Shown: positions 44,360-57,733, counted from the stretch's first letter. The stretch is DNA of 64,000 nt from Delphinus delphis (GCF_949987515.2 NC_082694.2:73344080-73408079); one strand, 5' to 3'. Made by a program: numbers and translations. Notes: generated by a model from the sequence alone, not told the origin.

Positions 44360-46110
44360 AATTAATTATTTTTAATATTTAATTAATTTTTCATTCTAAT
44401 TTTTGAGAAATAAAGTTTTTAATGTTTATGATGTTAAATTTATTGATTCTTTACTTTGGGAATCCCTCTAATACTTTTAAACTTAGATTGTCCTGCCCCC
44501 TCTAAATATATTTTTGACCTTTGCTTATATTTTCTCAAATTTTTTATAGTTAAACAGCTAGTCCGAATACCAATATGGATTTTTTTTGTTGATACATTAT
44601 GTGAGATTTTATATAAGGTTTGATGTTTCCCCAAATAAGTAAACAATTTTCTAACAGGATTTAATAAATTATCTTTCTCTTTCCCGAAGATTTTTGATTT
44701 CTCCTTTGTAGCTATAAAGTTCTTAGATAAACTAAAGCATGCTCAGAAATGCTGTATTCTGGCTCAATAACTCTTCAGTCAACATTTATTAATGGATAGA
44801 TTAATGCATGGGCATTTCTGAACTCTTCTGCTCCAATTTATTGATATATCTTTCCTTGTAGTTCTAAAATGATCTTTTAATTATTACCAATTTGCACTAT
44901 GTTTTAATATGTGAAAGGAGAATTTGCTCATGCTAATACCTTTGTTAATGGTTTATATCAGTGACCACTGGCTGTTCATTCAGTGGAATATTAGAATCAC
45001 TTTACGATTAACATCAAATTTCTCCTGTGATCTTGCTTTAAATTAGGGTAAGCCTATTAATTAGCACTTTTTCAAAATGTTATTCTGTATAACACTATGT
45101 CATAGGTTAATTAGGTGCTACCAAAGATATATATTTAAATAAGTCTTGGTTAAACAAAACTATATTTACTGTAGATTCACTTATGGCAGAATTTCTGAGA
45201 ACCAGCCAACAGTTGAATGTTTATATGATTGTCCAATAAAAAAAGTCAGTAGAATTTCCTGAACTCCTTTGTCATGAGCCGTGAGCATGTGTGTGTGTGT
45301 ATTTGTGTGTGTGTCATCCGTAGTGACATACTGTAAATCAGTGTCCTGAGCATTAGCATTTGGATACACTTCCATAAATAATTTTGAAAATAAATGTAAT
45401 CTTTATAACACCCAGCCTTCTTAACTAGGGATGTAACAGTTCTCCATTTGTTTCCTTCTACTTTTTTAAATGTCTCAGAAAAGCTTTCTTTTCTTTCCTT
45501 TTATACATAGTTCCCATAAGTTTTCTTAAAATTGTTTCAATATATTATTTGAATTTTTTATTATGAATAAGTTTTCCAAAGTATTTTCTAAACAAATGTT
45601 GCCAGTATGTAGAAAATAGTTTCTAATTAATTTTGTATTCAGCCACTTATCTAACTCTCTTGTTAACTTTAATGGATTTTCAGCTGATAGTCCAAAGCTT
45701 TCTCAGTAGAAAAGTATAGTATGTACAAATAATTGTGATTTTATTAATTTATTTTATATTTTTGATTTAAATAAGAATCCCAAGATTCTGTTAAGTAATA
45801 ATACTGTTGAAGCCGTATAGACTAGTGTATGGAAAGGTGGAATAGAAGTTCAAAGTAAGCATTACTTTGAATATTAACTATTATTTTATTTATTCCTATT
45901 TTAGTAGATACATTTTATAGTATGATAGCTTTTATTTCTTTTTTTTATTTTTTTTTAATTTTTTTATTTCTTAATTTGATGCATATAACTGAGTTTGTTG
46001 CATGTATCATTCAGAATTTTGTCAGATATTTTTTCCTTATATTTTTCAGAGGAATTATTTTCCTCCAATGAGAATATTCTGTAGAATTTTTTAGATTAAA
46101 TGACTTTTTA
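44360..46110 (-). mobile_element. very old L1/HAL1-type ORF2 region
   Basis: Extended AT-rich sequence whose plus strand resembles antisense LINE-1 coding text: 'aatatggattttttttgttg', 'ctccaatttattgatatatc' and 'aattttgtattcagccactt'. Strongly diverged; no frames survive. The subfamily and exact limits are uncertain. Confidence 0.5.
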
Positions 46111-46114
46111 GTGG

Positions 46115-46330
46115 GCTATAGATAGAGCAATAAACAAAACGTTCAAAATCCATGTCCTAAAGGAATACATATTCTAATGGAAGAGAAACAAATAAAAATA
46201 AAATTAAAAATTCAAATTATGCTAGATAGACTGGTTAGAACAATAACTAACATCATGATATATCTCATCGGCGTTCCAGAGGCAACAAAGGAGCAGAGGT
46301 ACTATTCAAAATGATAATGGCTGAGAAAAA
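46115..46330 (-). mobile_element. L2 LINE 3' fragment
   Basis: 'agatagagcaataaacaaa', 'atccatgtcctaaaggaata', 'catattctaatggaagag' and 'cagaggcaacaaaggagcag' follow the antisense L2 order. Confidence 0.55.
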
Positions 46331-48524
46331 TTCCAGAAAGATTAAGAGATACAGAAAGGCTCAACAAACCCTAAGAAGATTAATCTGTTTAAAGAAGTCA
46401 TTTCCACGTCCTTGTCTCCCGAAGCCAATAGTTAGATTACCTGCAAATCTCCTTCCATTATTTACCTTTTGTCTTGATTTTCAAATACATTTTCTTGCCT
46501 CTTCATGTTTCATGACATGTTATGGTACAAAGAACCACAGAGACTGGAAATGATGCTACTTTCCTGCAGAAAGTGTTCACAGTGCCCTCTGTTAGGGTGT
46601 GAGCAACTGATCATCACAACCAAGGATTAAAATGTCTGTCTTGGGCTTCAGTATTATTAGTAAGACCGTCCACCTTGGATTCATTTCTGTTTCTAAAATG
46701 TGGCATCCTTGGGATTTTGATTTAATTCTAGAAGATTGAGATTCACTTCTGCCCTCTAGAGTTTTAATCTTAACTCTTTAATTTCATGCCCAGAGTCTTC
46801 AGGAGAAACTAGTCATAGTTTGAGTCCTTCTGGTTGGACTTTATTTTCAAAAAACTGTGAGACCACAAGAGATTTCTTGCTGCCTTTTAGAAGTTTCTGG
46901 TCTATCTCTCCAAACTCTCATGCCACCCAAAATTCAGCAAATGCTCTATGAGGAAATCAATTGTGTTTGGAGGATCCCATCAGATTCCATTATGTTTCAC
47001 CATCCTGTGCAAACCTCCAAAACCCCACTGTTTTCTCTTTCCTTCAGCAGACTCCTTCTGCCCTGATCAAGTCTGATCATTAGCCCATGTCTAGAATGGA
47101 CAGATGCCTTCAGGAGAGAAAAAATGGCCAGTGAATGTTAACTCACTAAAAATCCCAATCTTTCCTTTCTGGAATTTTAATTCATCTAGTCTTCATTACT
47201 TTCACAGCTCTCTTATGTCTTTTAAAATAGAACATTTGTTATCTATATTTTTTAGGTGTTACAAATAAACTTTGTCAACCTAATGTGACCTACTGCATTC
47301 CACTCAGAAAGAATAACTGAAAAGAAATCACACTTAGACACATCATACTGAAATAGCAACAGACCAAGAATGCTAAATGGAGGCAGAAATGGAAGAAGGT
47401 TTTATGTATACTGGCTTTTCCTGCAACCAAGTGGGGTGCATCCAAATGATAAATGGATGGATACCCAACTTCCTGAAAAGCTATTTCAATTAGCACAGAA
47501 TAAGTCTATGAGAGTTTAGGGATGAGTGCTTAAAAAAAAAGAAAGGGAGCCACAGAGGGATGAGGAGTTTTAGAAAACAACGTGCAGGAAAACATCAGAA
47601 AAATTTTTCAACACGTAATAGGCTCCAAAAACTGGGCTGGGTTTTAGGCATCTTCATACAATGAAATAACCTGAAATAAGAAAGCTGTGACCTCATGTCT
47701 GAAGGAGCTGAACTATTGGCAGGTGACTGAAGGAGGACCAGTTATTAGAACAGGTGTTAAAGGCACAAGCCATGATTCTAGTACTGTGCATAGACCAGAG
47801 TCTGATCAGGATATAACTAATTGATCTTACATTTTCTGAGCCCCTTGGCTCCATGTCCTGCAAAGCCAAATTCTCTTGTCTAAGGATATGATTATTCTCA
47901 GAGCTTGAGACAGACCTGAGAGGAAAACATGGACCTGGGTATCAGGCTCTGCTTTTCTCCCTGACCCTGCCTTGATGTGCTTTCCTACAACTTACCCTTG
48001 ACCATTCGTCTTTTGACCCTTACCCGTCACTTGTCTTATTAGTGTTTTTTAAAGTGCTACAACTTAGAAAGAAGCCACCTCTGAGGAGCATTTCCCTTGG
48101 TCAGAAACTTTTGCTGGCAAAGAGAAAAGACTGTAAAGATCAAAATAAATTGAAATCAATATAATAAAGACATTGAAAGTCCAGCCCATTGGCCACTGTC
48201 ACCTGCACAGGGCAGATGGTCGGGTAGCAAAGAAGAAGCAAGATGTGTTGGCAACAATAAAGTTTGCCAAATAAGGGGTCCTCTCTCCCGTTAAGTGGTC
48301 CTTGCCATGGCAGTTAGGCCCTTCCTCAATGCTGGGCATTATGTGAACTTCAGGGTATCTCACCAGAACTTGGGTTCATTTAGATGCCCCACCGCCCTCC
48401 CATGCCCCCGAAGAGAAAGATGGAGAAGGACAGAGAAGCTCCTGAGTTCTCTCATCAACACAGCCAATCAGAGCTCTTAGAACCAGCCAGAGAAAGACAG
48501 GCAGGACCCCAAGAAAATGACAGG
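46331..48524. other. repeat-poor non-coding DNA
   Basis: About 2.2 kb; no transposon or gene recognised. GC rises slightly near 48350-48510, directly upstream of the CHR-1. Confidence 0.45.
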
Positions 48525-48737
48525 TTTTTTTTTGTTTTTCGGTACGCGGGCCTCTCACTGTTGTGGCCTCTCCCGTTGCGGAGCACAGGCTCCGGACGCG
48601 CAGGCTCAGCGGCCATGGCTCACGGGCCCAGCCGCTCAGCGGCATGTGGGATGTGGGATCTTCCTGGACTGGGGCACGAACCCGTGTCCGCTGCATTGGC
48701 AGGCGAACTCTCAACCACTGCGCCACCAGGGAAGCCC
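48525..48737 (-). mobile_element. CHR-1 SINE with internal 7-bp duplication
   Basis: The antisense CHR-1 body has its tail as a short T-run (48525-48538, interrupted by G) and head 'gcgccaccagggaagccc'. A tandem duplication of atgtggg (about 48644-48657) distinguishes it. No convincing TSD is visible. Four overlapping frames through it are SINE read-through. Confidence 0.9.
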
Positions 48738-49119
48738 TTAGCTTTTTTTAAAAAAAACAGAACTTATAAGTTCTGAAAATACTGAGAATATTGGGTTCAC
48801 ATTTTGCATGACAACAATTAGATGGAAGTTGCCCACTTTAGATGGAGCATGGGCTATACATTGTTTGTTATCTTCTTACATCGAACACATTTCTGTCCCA
48901 TTCATTTATATTCCTGGCTGGGTCTACCTAAAAGTTTACAAACCAGGTACACATAAGTATCACAAAGTCTGTCTCATGAGTTCTATTTACCTGGAGGTAA
49001 ATAGAATTCCCATAAGACCAAGCATCACCATCACTAATTAAGGAATTACTCTCGGTCCATGTTTTGTCTGTTTTGTTTTGCATTATTTTACTTTCTCTGT
49101 AGTTCGGTTTACTCAATAG
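48738..49119. other. unclassified non-coding DNA
   Basis: Contains a short perfect palindrome-like pair: ttctatttacctggag at 48981 followed by ggtaaatagaatt. No repeat family is recognised. Confidence 0.4.
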
Positions 49120-49264
49120 TCAAAAGCAGTGGCTATGGATCAGTTTTCTTATCCATAAAATGAGGACATAAATCATAAGATTTTACATAATTAAATGAAG
49201 TAATGCACATGAAATTCTTGGAATAGTTACTGCAGTTTTATATGTCTCTAATAATGCTCTTTCT
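49120..49264 (+). mobile_element. MIR SINE, 3' half
   Basis: 'gttttcttatccataaaatg', 'ataattaaatgaagtaatgc' and 'gaaattcttggaatagt' match the MIR 3' portion. Confidence 0.55.
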
Positions 49265-49835
49265 TGTATCTGTTAGCTTTATTCCATTAAAAAAAAACTG
49301 CCTCAAAACTCTGGATTAAAATAATCATTTATTTAGCTCACAATTATTTGGGGTTATTGCTTAGTTTTTCTGGTCTGGGATAGCTCAGTTGATCTTTCCT
49401 GGGCTTGTTCATGCATCTATAGTCAGTTGTCAGGTCACAAGGTCACATCAGGGATTGTCTGGTGGCTGGATGATCTGGGATGGCCTCACTTATATATGTG
49501 GCTATTAACAAGATGATAGGGCAATGGAATAACTGAGAATTATGCCTCTCATCACTCAGGAGGGCAGCCCAGACTGCTTCACATGCAGTTGGAGGTTTTC
49601 AAGAGCACCAAGGGAGAGCAAGCCTCTCTATGAAAGCCGTTTCCCAGTCTCTGAGTGCATACATTTGCTACTATCCCATTGACCAAAGGATGTCACATAC
49701 CAAGCAAAGACTCAATGATTAGAGAAACTCACTCTGCCTCTTGATGGGAGAAACTTCAGAGTCACTTTGCAAAGGGATACACATGTAGGGATGGTGAGAA
49801 TTCGTAGCTGCTTTTGCAATCTGTCATACTGGCTT
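49265..49835. mobile_element. ancient dispersed repeat, family not named
   Basis: Phrases such as 'tcatttatttagctcacaat', 'gatgatctgggatggcctca', 'ggagggcagcccagactgct', 'cccattgaccaaaggatgtc' and 'cactctgcctcttgatggga' occur in an order I associate with a common mammalian LTR or DNA repeat. I cannot assign the family, and I see no clear terminal repeats or TSD. Confidence 0.45.
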
Positions 49836-49914
49836 TTGTAGTTACTTTACATTATTACTTAAATAAGAATATCTGAACATCTGGTCATTTAACTTCCCTG
49901 AGTCATATCTTTGA

Positions 49915-50395
49915 TTGGCTCTCCATAAAAAAAGTCCTATAACTCTTACTAACATTCAGGATCCTTTGGGATTCGACTTTGTGTACCTCTCTGGTCTCAT
50001 CCCCTTTTCACCACCTACTACATGGGTTCCACTCATTCTGAGCTATTTGCTATTCTGCAGATATGTTACACTTTCAAAATTGTGTACCTTTTATATATTA
50101 CCTGTTACCCAGTGATCACCTAAGGAATTCCCATTCAGATCTCAAAATTCTGTTCACATTTTCATTCCTCCATAAAAACTTTCCTGACTCCTCTTCCTCT
50201 CCCACAGAATGTTTCTCCTTATTTAATAATACATCTCTTACACTTTACTGTAAATGCCTGCATAGCTGCAAATCCATGTACAGCTGTGGACAGGAACTGT
50301 GTCTTCTACATCTCTGTGATTGTATCACTTGGCAACGTGTGTAGAATCAAGTAGATTCTCAATAAATGTCTGGGGAATGAAGGAACAAATAACAG
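49915..50395 (+). mobile_element. L2 LINE 3' region
   Basis: 'aaaactttcctgactcctct', 'acaggaactgtgtcttctac', 'atctctgtgattgtatc' and 'attctcaataaatgtctgg' give the L2 3' order in sense. Decayed. Confidence 0.65.
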
Positions 50396-52449
50396 GATGA
50401 CATACCAATTACACATTCTTCAATATCCTCTAGAGACGCAGTTGAAGGAACCATAATTACACATGCTGTGGTACGTGAGAGAGTCCTAAATATCTAGGGC
50501 ATAGTTGTGTGGTCAAATTTCCTTGACCTCAGATTTAACCCACTTTTTATTGTTTCAAATGTATTTCATCACAGAGGAAACACTCTCTCCTTTCACTCCT
50601 AGTGAAAATAAATGCTTTGTCTAAAGTAGACCATTCCCTGCTCTGAATTGATAGGACAGGGTCAAGCATTTTCCAGATCCTGAAACTAAGTTTTGTGCAA
50701 AAGTGCATAACTGCTCTTAGTAATGGGTCTGGAGAATAGGATGTAGCCAGTGCGTGCCAGGGGACTGGCTGCTCTGTGAGAACGATTTATGATCTGTCAA
50801 GTGGGAACTTTTATGGTGCTGTGCTAAGAGACAAAGAAATTTTAGGAGCTGCTAAAAGCAACACAAAATATGCTTTCAAGCTTAATGAAGAGAGGCGATA
50901 GAATCAGGTTGGCATGTATGGCTGGCTCCATGTGTTAGAGAAAAGCTGAAATGTTCTTGGTGTTACATATTTTGATTTTGCTAAATTTGTTTTGGGCAGA
51001 ATGGATATTTATGTCCCTGCACATCGAGCAGTAATTTCAATGTCTATCAATACAATGAGTTTTATTTGAAAATTGTGCCCCACAAACAGTTTTTATGTGA
51101 GTTTGTCATAATTTTTTTTCCACACAGAAGCATTTTTTAAGGAAAAGTAGATAATAAATCCATTCTTTATTGTCTTGGCTAAAGGAAGTAGCCATACACA
51201 GGCTGAATATCATTTTTATTTAACTGATTGGAAAATATCCCCATAGAAATGGGCTTAAATGAGATAAAGTGTTCAGATGGGCAATATCTCCAGACTTTTT
51301 TCTCTACAGTCTGTTGATCTAACCACTGACCAGTAATGAGTTTCTAGGATAGAATAAACTTCAGGCTGGAGAGTAAGAGCAGATTCAAGCAAATTGCAGT
51401 CATAAAACTTAGAATAGATGAGCACTGTTAGACCATATTATCTAAACCAACTACATTAAGGGTGAGAGCAAAGCATTTTAAGTGATAGACCAAGGTTCAA
51501 ATAGCTCAAATATACATCAAACATAAGGAATGAACTCTTTCTACACTTTAGGAATATCCTTTGGTGTCTTAATTAAATGTTGGCAAAACCGTATTTCTAT
51601 AGTTACTCCAATCAGGTTTCACATAATACTCTCAACTTCACTATAAATCAGTGAAAGAAATGATTGATTCAGTAGAATTCATTTCAATATCATTGCAATG
51701 CTGAAGGTTACCCAAATCAACCACACCTTATCATTTATACCATGATACCCTAGGTGTGCATAAAAAATTTTGTTGGTTGATTTAGAAAGCAATGAAAAAG
51801 AAAGTATCAATAGCATATAAAAAGTACGTTTCTTCTCTTTTTATGAAAAAAATGGAATAGGCATGATTAATATCTTCCAGATATTGGTACTATACGTGTT
51901 TTTTCAAATATAAATATGCAGAGTTACACCCATCTGTTCATATAGCCATCCAAAAAAGCACATACCTGTGTGTTTACATTGTCCTGCAGTAATGCCTGTC
52001 AGTGTTGGAAACGTGCTTAGAACTTTAGGGAAGTAGAGTCTGATAAACAGCCACCTTGATAAATGAAATCTAAAACTAAGAGTCCTGGTTATCCCCTTGG
52101 GTCAAAAATTCTTCTAACGCAAATGGCTTTGCTCCATCTGCTGGTGACCATTCAAATGGCCCTAGTGGAAAGGCCTCAACCCTTAGGTTAATGGGTTGCA
52201 GAGATTTTGATTCAGTACAGCTGAGATGCTGTGCTGGTAGTACAAAAACTTGCCTTTTTCACATTATCACAGGTGAAGCTGAAAGTTAGCCTGTGAGGAC
52301 TTTGAGGCTTTAAATTGTTTTTGCTGACTTGAAAAGGCATACTGGATTGTGGGTCAGAGATTTTCCTGTGGCCTGATGAATTGTCATGCTTTTGGAAGAA
52401 GTAGGCCATAGTATCTGCGTAGGTGGATAGCTAGCTAGCTAGATAGGGG
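50396..52449. other. repeat-poor non-coding DNA
   Basis: About 2 kb without a recognised transposon or gene. Ends in a short TAGC tandem (52429-52443). Confidence 0.45.
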
Positions 52450-52610
52450 GCAGCGTTAGAAGCTAAACTGCCTGAGTTTGAGTCCTGACTCTGCAACAAA
52501 TTAACTCTGTGACCCTGGGGAAATTAATTAATCCCTCAGGTTTCCTGGCACAGTAGAGCTAATAATAGTACCTACCTTGTAAGGTTGTTTTGCTGGTTAA
52601 ATTAATTGAC
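52450..52610 (+). mobile_element. MIR SINE
   Basis: 'ctgagtttgagtcctgactc', 'tctgtgaccctggggaaatt', 'ctaataatagtacctacctt' and 'gtaaggttgttttgctgg' are a clear MIR. Confidence 0.85.
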
Positions 52611-53279
52611 AGGGGGAGAGAAAGTGGGAGAGAGAGAGAGAATTCATTTTCCCCCCAAAGAAAGGAGTTCAACCGAACTCTTCCAGTACTTCTGCCTGCA
52701 CTTGTACCTCAATTTAATTAATTTCTACATTACTCAAGGGGGAAAAGAGCAAGAAGCCTTCAAGGAAACATTTCCCATGACCTGAGAAGGAAACACAACG
52801 TGCAAGGGTGAGTCTTTGGACAAAATCATAAAGAATTCACCTTTCTTCAAGTTGAGTATCTTGAACCTTTTCTGTTTTCTCCTTTGGAGATCCATGGGTA
52901 GACACATGCTCTTTAGAGAACGTACTCAAGGGGAGCGCCCCTTGAATGTGTGGTAATTATTTTCCTATGCACGTGGTCTTATAGAGAGTTGAAGTAGTTG
53001 AGAGATGGAGCTATAGTGTTTGTATTTTTTATAAGCTGTGATCCTGAGTCTGACATCCAACTCTGGTTATATCACAGAGTAGAAGAAAGGGATTATGAGG
53101 CTAGACTCAACAAAAGCAGTAAAGATGTGTTTCTCCTAGGTGAGGAGAATTCTCTTTCTCAGATATGTACAGGGATATACTTCGAAAAATGCATCGGCAG
53201 ATATAAAAGGATTTGCACTCAAAAGGAAGACAATATATTGTTCTTTAAATAATCTTTCACTGAAACAAAACTTATTATA
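52611..53279. other. unclassified non-coding DNA
   Basis: Begins with a short (GA)n-rich patch at 52613-52640. Nothing else recognised. Confidence 0.4.
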
Positions 53280-53760
53280 AAACAATACTTTTTTAAAGTG
53301 CTATAGTAGGAGAAATAAAGGCATCCATTGTCCAACATGAGAGATTGCAATAAATAACATTTTGGAGTATATCAGGTCTTTTGAAAAAAAGTTCACTATA
53401 TAGAACTCTATGAGAATTATATTGGATATTTGATTTGTATCTTATTTTGTTCGTAACATAGTGTACTGTGACCAAGTTCCTCTATCCTGAAAATTAATTG
53501 AAAACTTAATTTGTATTGATGGGGTTTAATGGATATCAGAGTCTTCTCCTTTTGAAAAAGTAGATCATTTCTAGTCCTTCTCCATTACAAATAATTATTT
53601 GTGTATTAAATTGTTTTCTGGAAAATCTGTTTCAATTCATATATCAAGTAATAGTATAAGAGAACATCCATTTTTCTGCGCCCTTGCTAACACTGAGTAT
53701 GGATGATATATTTTTTTAATTTGTGAATTAGCCGGTTAGATTTTCAAAAGCTCATTACTG
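53280..53760 (-). mobile_element. possible very old L1 (L1MC/D-type) fragment
   Basis: 'ccattacaaataattatttg' and 'gcgcccttgctaacactgag' resemble antisense old-L1 3' text. The match is weak and the limits are uncertain. Confidence 0.4.
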
Positions 53761-55047
53761 TTTTGTTTGGAATCTATTGTTTACCAGTGAAGTAAACTTA
53801 GCTTTAACCGCCTGCGGGTATTGAATTTGGGAGTGAAAATCTGATGCCAACTTTTATGATCCTCTGTAGATGCTTGACTTCTGTCCCTGATAGCTGGGCT
53901 TAAAAATGAGCCCGTCACCATCTGTCTGTGTCTGCCCCATTTCTGTTTCTTGGAGTCATGCATGGGCGCAATCACACAGACCCCCCCTTGATTCCACACA
54001 TAATCAAGAGGAAAATTTAAAACCCCAGAAAAAAGCTTTCACAGAACAGGAATTGTACCCTTGATCTTTACATGCTAGAAGCAGTCTTCAGTTTTCTCCA
54101 TGGAGGTCTGTTTTATGTGTTATTTCGGTTTGCTTCTAACCCTGTTTTCTCCAGGCAGTTTCTAAAAGGCAGTTTCTATTACTGGACTCTTGATTCGATG
54201 TGCAGTTAAATGCTCCATCACAGCTGAGTTCCGATATTTCACAGTGGATGGGAAAAGTATTAACAAAGTTTGTGTTTTCCTCCACACGTAATAACCACTA
54301 ATTCCTGGGAGTTAGGGGTTTCAGTGATCTGACTCTGTACTTCCATAACAGCATATTTTCTACCTTTTTCATCGGAATTTCACCCAAATACAGTGTTTTT
54401 CGGAAAACCCTCTGGTTTGCCTATTTGACAGAACGTCAGTCTCTTAGTCATTTAACTCAAGTGCTTCAAACTTCTGACCCCCTTGGACAGAGGAAGGCCA
54501 AAAAAGACTCAAGGACAACAGAAATTTGTGATTCAGTCTGCTCTTAACAAAGCTATATATTTCCCCATCTTGCTGTCCAGTAGCTACCGTTATCTGTTCT
54601 CCAGGTTTAGATAATTCTTATTCACACACACAAAATCATCTAGATGAGCCAATAAAATCCAACTGATACCTGCAAGTTTGTCTCAAAGATGGCAATGAAA
54701 GGAATTTGATTTCTGAAATCTGTCAGGATTCCTTCCTAGCCAAGAAGGTTCATTTTATGGGTTCGAACTTTTGAGTATGAAGTGATCTTCAATATGAGTC
54801 TATATTCTGAGTGATGCAAATAAATGAACAATGCTGCCTATTAGTGGGAGGTCCAGGAGCTGAGGGTGAACCCCTAACATGTGAAATCAGGAGGCTCAGA
54901 TGGAATGGGAGGGATGGAGGAGTGAGCATTATTCCTAAAGGGAGCATTTTTATTGTTATTTTGTTTGTTCTTAGTATTTTCTCATTGAGTTCTCAGTAGG
55001 TGTCTCTATTCCCCCAAACATGTTAAATTCCTCAAGGTCATCTTGGG
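53761..55047. other. unclassified non-coding DNA
   Basis: About 1.3 kb; no gene or named repeat. Confidence 0.45.
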
Positions 55048-55240
55048 ACCTGACAGATTTGGATTGTAAATCCAGGTTCACCAATTACTAGCTGTGTGAC
55101 ATCAGCAAATTTATTTAACTATTTTCTTTTAATCCCAGTTTCCTCTTGAGTTAAAAAAAAAAAAAAAAGATAAACATATATCATAAGGTTGATGTGGGAT
55201 TGAATATCATGATGTGTACAACTGGAACATAATAAACATT
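55048..55240 (+). mobile_element. MIR SINE with expanded internal A-run
   Basis: 'gatttggattgtaaatccag', 'caattactagctgtgtgac' and 'taatcccagtttcctcttga' match MIR. A 16-base A-run (about 55154-55169) replaces the usual tgtaaaatgggg region, and 3' MIR text follows. Confidence 0.8.
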
Positions 55241-55479
55241 AGTATATGGGAGCTACTTTAAAATATTATTCTTTTGAACCTCTACAATATCAAAATTGCA
55301 TTGTCCACAGGATCAACATTTTAAAATTCTTTTTGGTTTTGAATTAAACTGGAGTAGAGTATTTTAATATATTTTATTGACTTATTTATCCTTTCAAATA
55401 CCCAAGTCTTCATATTTGAAAGATGTGTTTGAAATACATCATTAAAAATAGAGATGATAGGAGGAAAACGAGTAGTATC
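55241..55479. other. unclassified non-coding DNA
   Basis: AT-rich spacer; nothing recognised. Confidence 0.4.
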
Positions 55480-55555
55480 ACTTTGAAAAGACAGTGCATG
55501 GCACACAGTAGGTACCAAATAAATATTTTCTGAGTGAAGGAACATGTTTGTGTAC
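55480..55555 (+). mobile_element. L2 LINE 3' terminus
   Basis: 'agtgcatggcacacagtagg' followed by 'taccaaataaatattttctg' matches the L2 terminal consensus well. Confidence 0.75.
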
Positions 55556-56399
55556 TCCAAGCCACTCAGCTCAGTGGAGGAAATCATGTGTTTCAATTTG
55601 GGTCTTCAGTATGTTATAGAGGCAGAATGCAATGATAGGGATTTCAAGTTACCAGGTATACGCTAGAAGTTTCATTCGGCTAAATGCAGAGCATCTAACA
55701 AATTATAAGTTTGTTTTATTGAAAAATTAATCTCCTGAAAGGGGAACCTTCAACAGAGATCTACCTCTAACAAGGAAAAAAGACTTTATATACGGAAAGC
55801 CAAAGTACCTTGGAAAAAGGAGACCATAACGCCCAAAGCTGATCATAGCTGGGGTGAAAGGAACCGGACTTTAGGAATCTAGATTGGTCAAAGACCAAGA
55901 GAAAAATCATACAGGAATTCATAATGTGAGTTTTTAAGTGGAGAGGTGACTCCAGTCTTCAGGGGATATCTCCAAAGTGCATTCCAAGTTCACAGTGGTA
56001 AATGCTCCTGAGGATCGATGCTGAGGGGGGTTCCTCAGGATCCCTAGGAAGGTGCCAAGGAGCTTACAGACTGAGTGGGATTTTGAAAGGTGCAGGAGAA
56101 AGGAAGTGAGAACAACACAGAGCAAAGATAAGTCTAATCTAGTAATGGAGACTCCTAAGAATGACAAGCACAATCACATCTTCCAAGGAGCTGAGAGTTG
56201 CAAACAACGTTAAGCCCCCTTCTCCTAAATAGATGGCTAGTGCTTTCTCAGGAAAGGAAGATGACCTAGAAAGGGAAAGTCATGCTACTTGGGAATGACA
56301 GCTGAATTCTCTTTTTAATCCTTAATAACCTAACTTCCTGTTGTCTGTACTTCCTAACATCTGACTTAACTCCTTAGTCCAGTGATCTGGCTACCACTC
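55556..56399. other. unclassified non-coding DNA
   Basis: No gene or named repeat. The minus frame at 55934-56173 has no features. Confidence 0.4.
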
Positions 56400-57165
56400 C
56401 TACTACCCAATTGGCACTGTCTCATTTACAAACCTCGACCCAAAGGACATTTTGCAGTTCTCACCTTGCTTCTTGCAGCAGCATCTCTCATTATCCTCTG
56501 GTTTCTCCTCAGCCTTCTATGACAACTCTTTCCTCTCTTGCAAGCCTTGACATAGGTTTGCAATTTTCAGTGCTCTGTCCTAGACTCTCTGTCTTCTTTT
56601 TCTATACTTTATCGTGGCAACAAACTTTTCACAAGTTCATCACGTCCATTTTTCTATATCCAGTTTGCAATACGACCTGCCTCTTAAATTCAGGTTTGCC
56701 ACTCAGATCTCTCCTCGGAGCTGCTTACTTGGCAGCTCCATTCAAATTCGACTCAAATTCTATAGGTTTAAAATTGAACTCATGACCTCCCCATGATCTT
56801 TTTTATGGCTGAAGCTCATTTTCTTTTCTGTGTTCCGTTATGCAAACTAGACACATCTGAGCTACGCTTGAACATTCATAGTGATAATTACCAGATATTT
56901 TCCTTTTTAATATGTCTTAACTATGGCTGGGTCTCCTCAGGTCACTCCTAGGGCAAGTGTCTCCTTACTTCTATCTCCTCCTCATCTTGGTGCTCTCAGA
57001 AAAGACCTTTATACTGCAACCAAAGAATCTATATAAAATAAAATCTGGAGATGATCCCTTCTAGCCTAAAACCTGCAATGTCTTCCCATTGCAATTAGTC
57101 CGGCTTCTGAACTTCTTAACGGAAGCTGGAAGGTCTGAGCCTTTACCATACTGATATTCAATCAG
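56400..57165 (+). mobile_element. L2 LINE fragment
   Basis: Sense L2 text appears in decayed form: 'cagtgctctgtcctagactc', 'gtttaaaattgaactcatga' and 'cctgcaatgtcttcccattg'. The 124-codon frame at 56411-56785 lies inside it and is not an independent gene. Confidence 0.6.
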
Positions 57166-57668
57166 CTCATTTCTTTTTTCCTTTTTTAGTTTTTTATTTT
57201 CATAAAAGTTATTCACATACACTGTTTTAGAAAGCTGTTGTTTTTCCTTCAAAATTCTAAGTGACATACTGTTAGTTTTTAATTATTTTAAGGATAATGT
57301 TCATTTAAATTTCTACTATTGAGAAAAAATACTTATCCGTCTTACATTGCTCTCCACACATGCATCTCATCTTTCCATCCCTAAAATATGAATATATCAC
57401 AGGTTTGTTTCAGTTAATTTTAGGCTTTTTATTATTTGCCTATGAAACAGTATTTGTTGCTGAGCCATATAGTATAGTATAATTATATTTTTATTTATCA
57501 TGTTTTTGATTTTCCTAGAGTTAATTTTTTATTTGCTTTTTTCTCACTATACTTACCATGAATTCATCCCCAAACTCTCAAGCAACAATCTGTATTTCCT
57601 CTTGATGTATTTAAGCACATCAGGAAATTACTTAATTTAGATTTGTTAAACTAAATGTATGTACATAT
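57166..57668. other. unclassified AT-rich DNA
   Basis: No gene or repeat I can name. Confidence 0.4.
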
Positions 57669-57677
57669 GTGTGTGTG

Positions 57678-57727
<50 letters not shown>
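57669..57727. repeat. (TG)5-TATA-(CA)n microsatellite
   Basis: Five GT units (57669-57678), a short TATA centre, then about 23 AC units. The left arm is complementary to the right, so a small hairpin/cruciform is possible, as well as Z-DNA. Confidence 0.95.

Positions 57728-57733
<6 letters not shown>

Noticed and set aside
48960..49015. Palindromic pair around 48981-49009 as a regulatory hairpin or terminator
   Set aside because: A short inverted match (ctatttacctggaggtaaatag) in AT-rich DNA with no neighbouring gene. Chance is sufficient.
56411..56785. 124-codon plus-strand frame
   Set aside because: It lies inside L2-derived sequence and has no protein motif, start context or exon structure.
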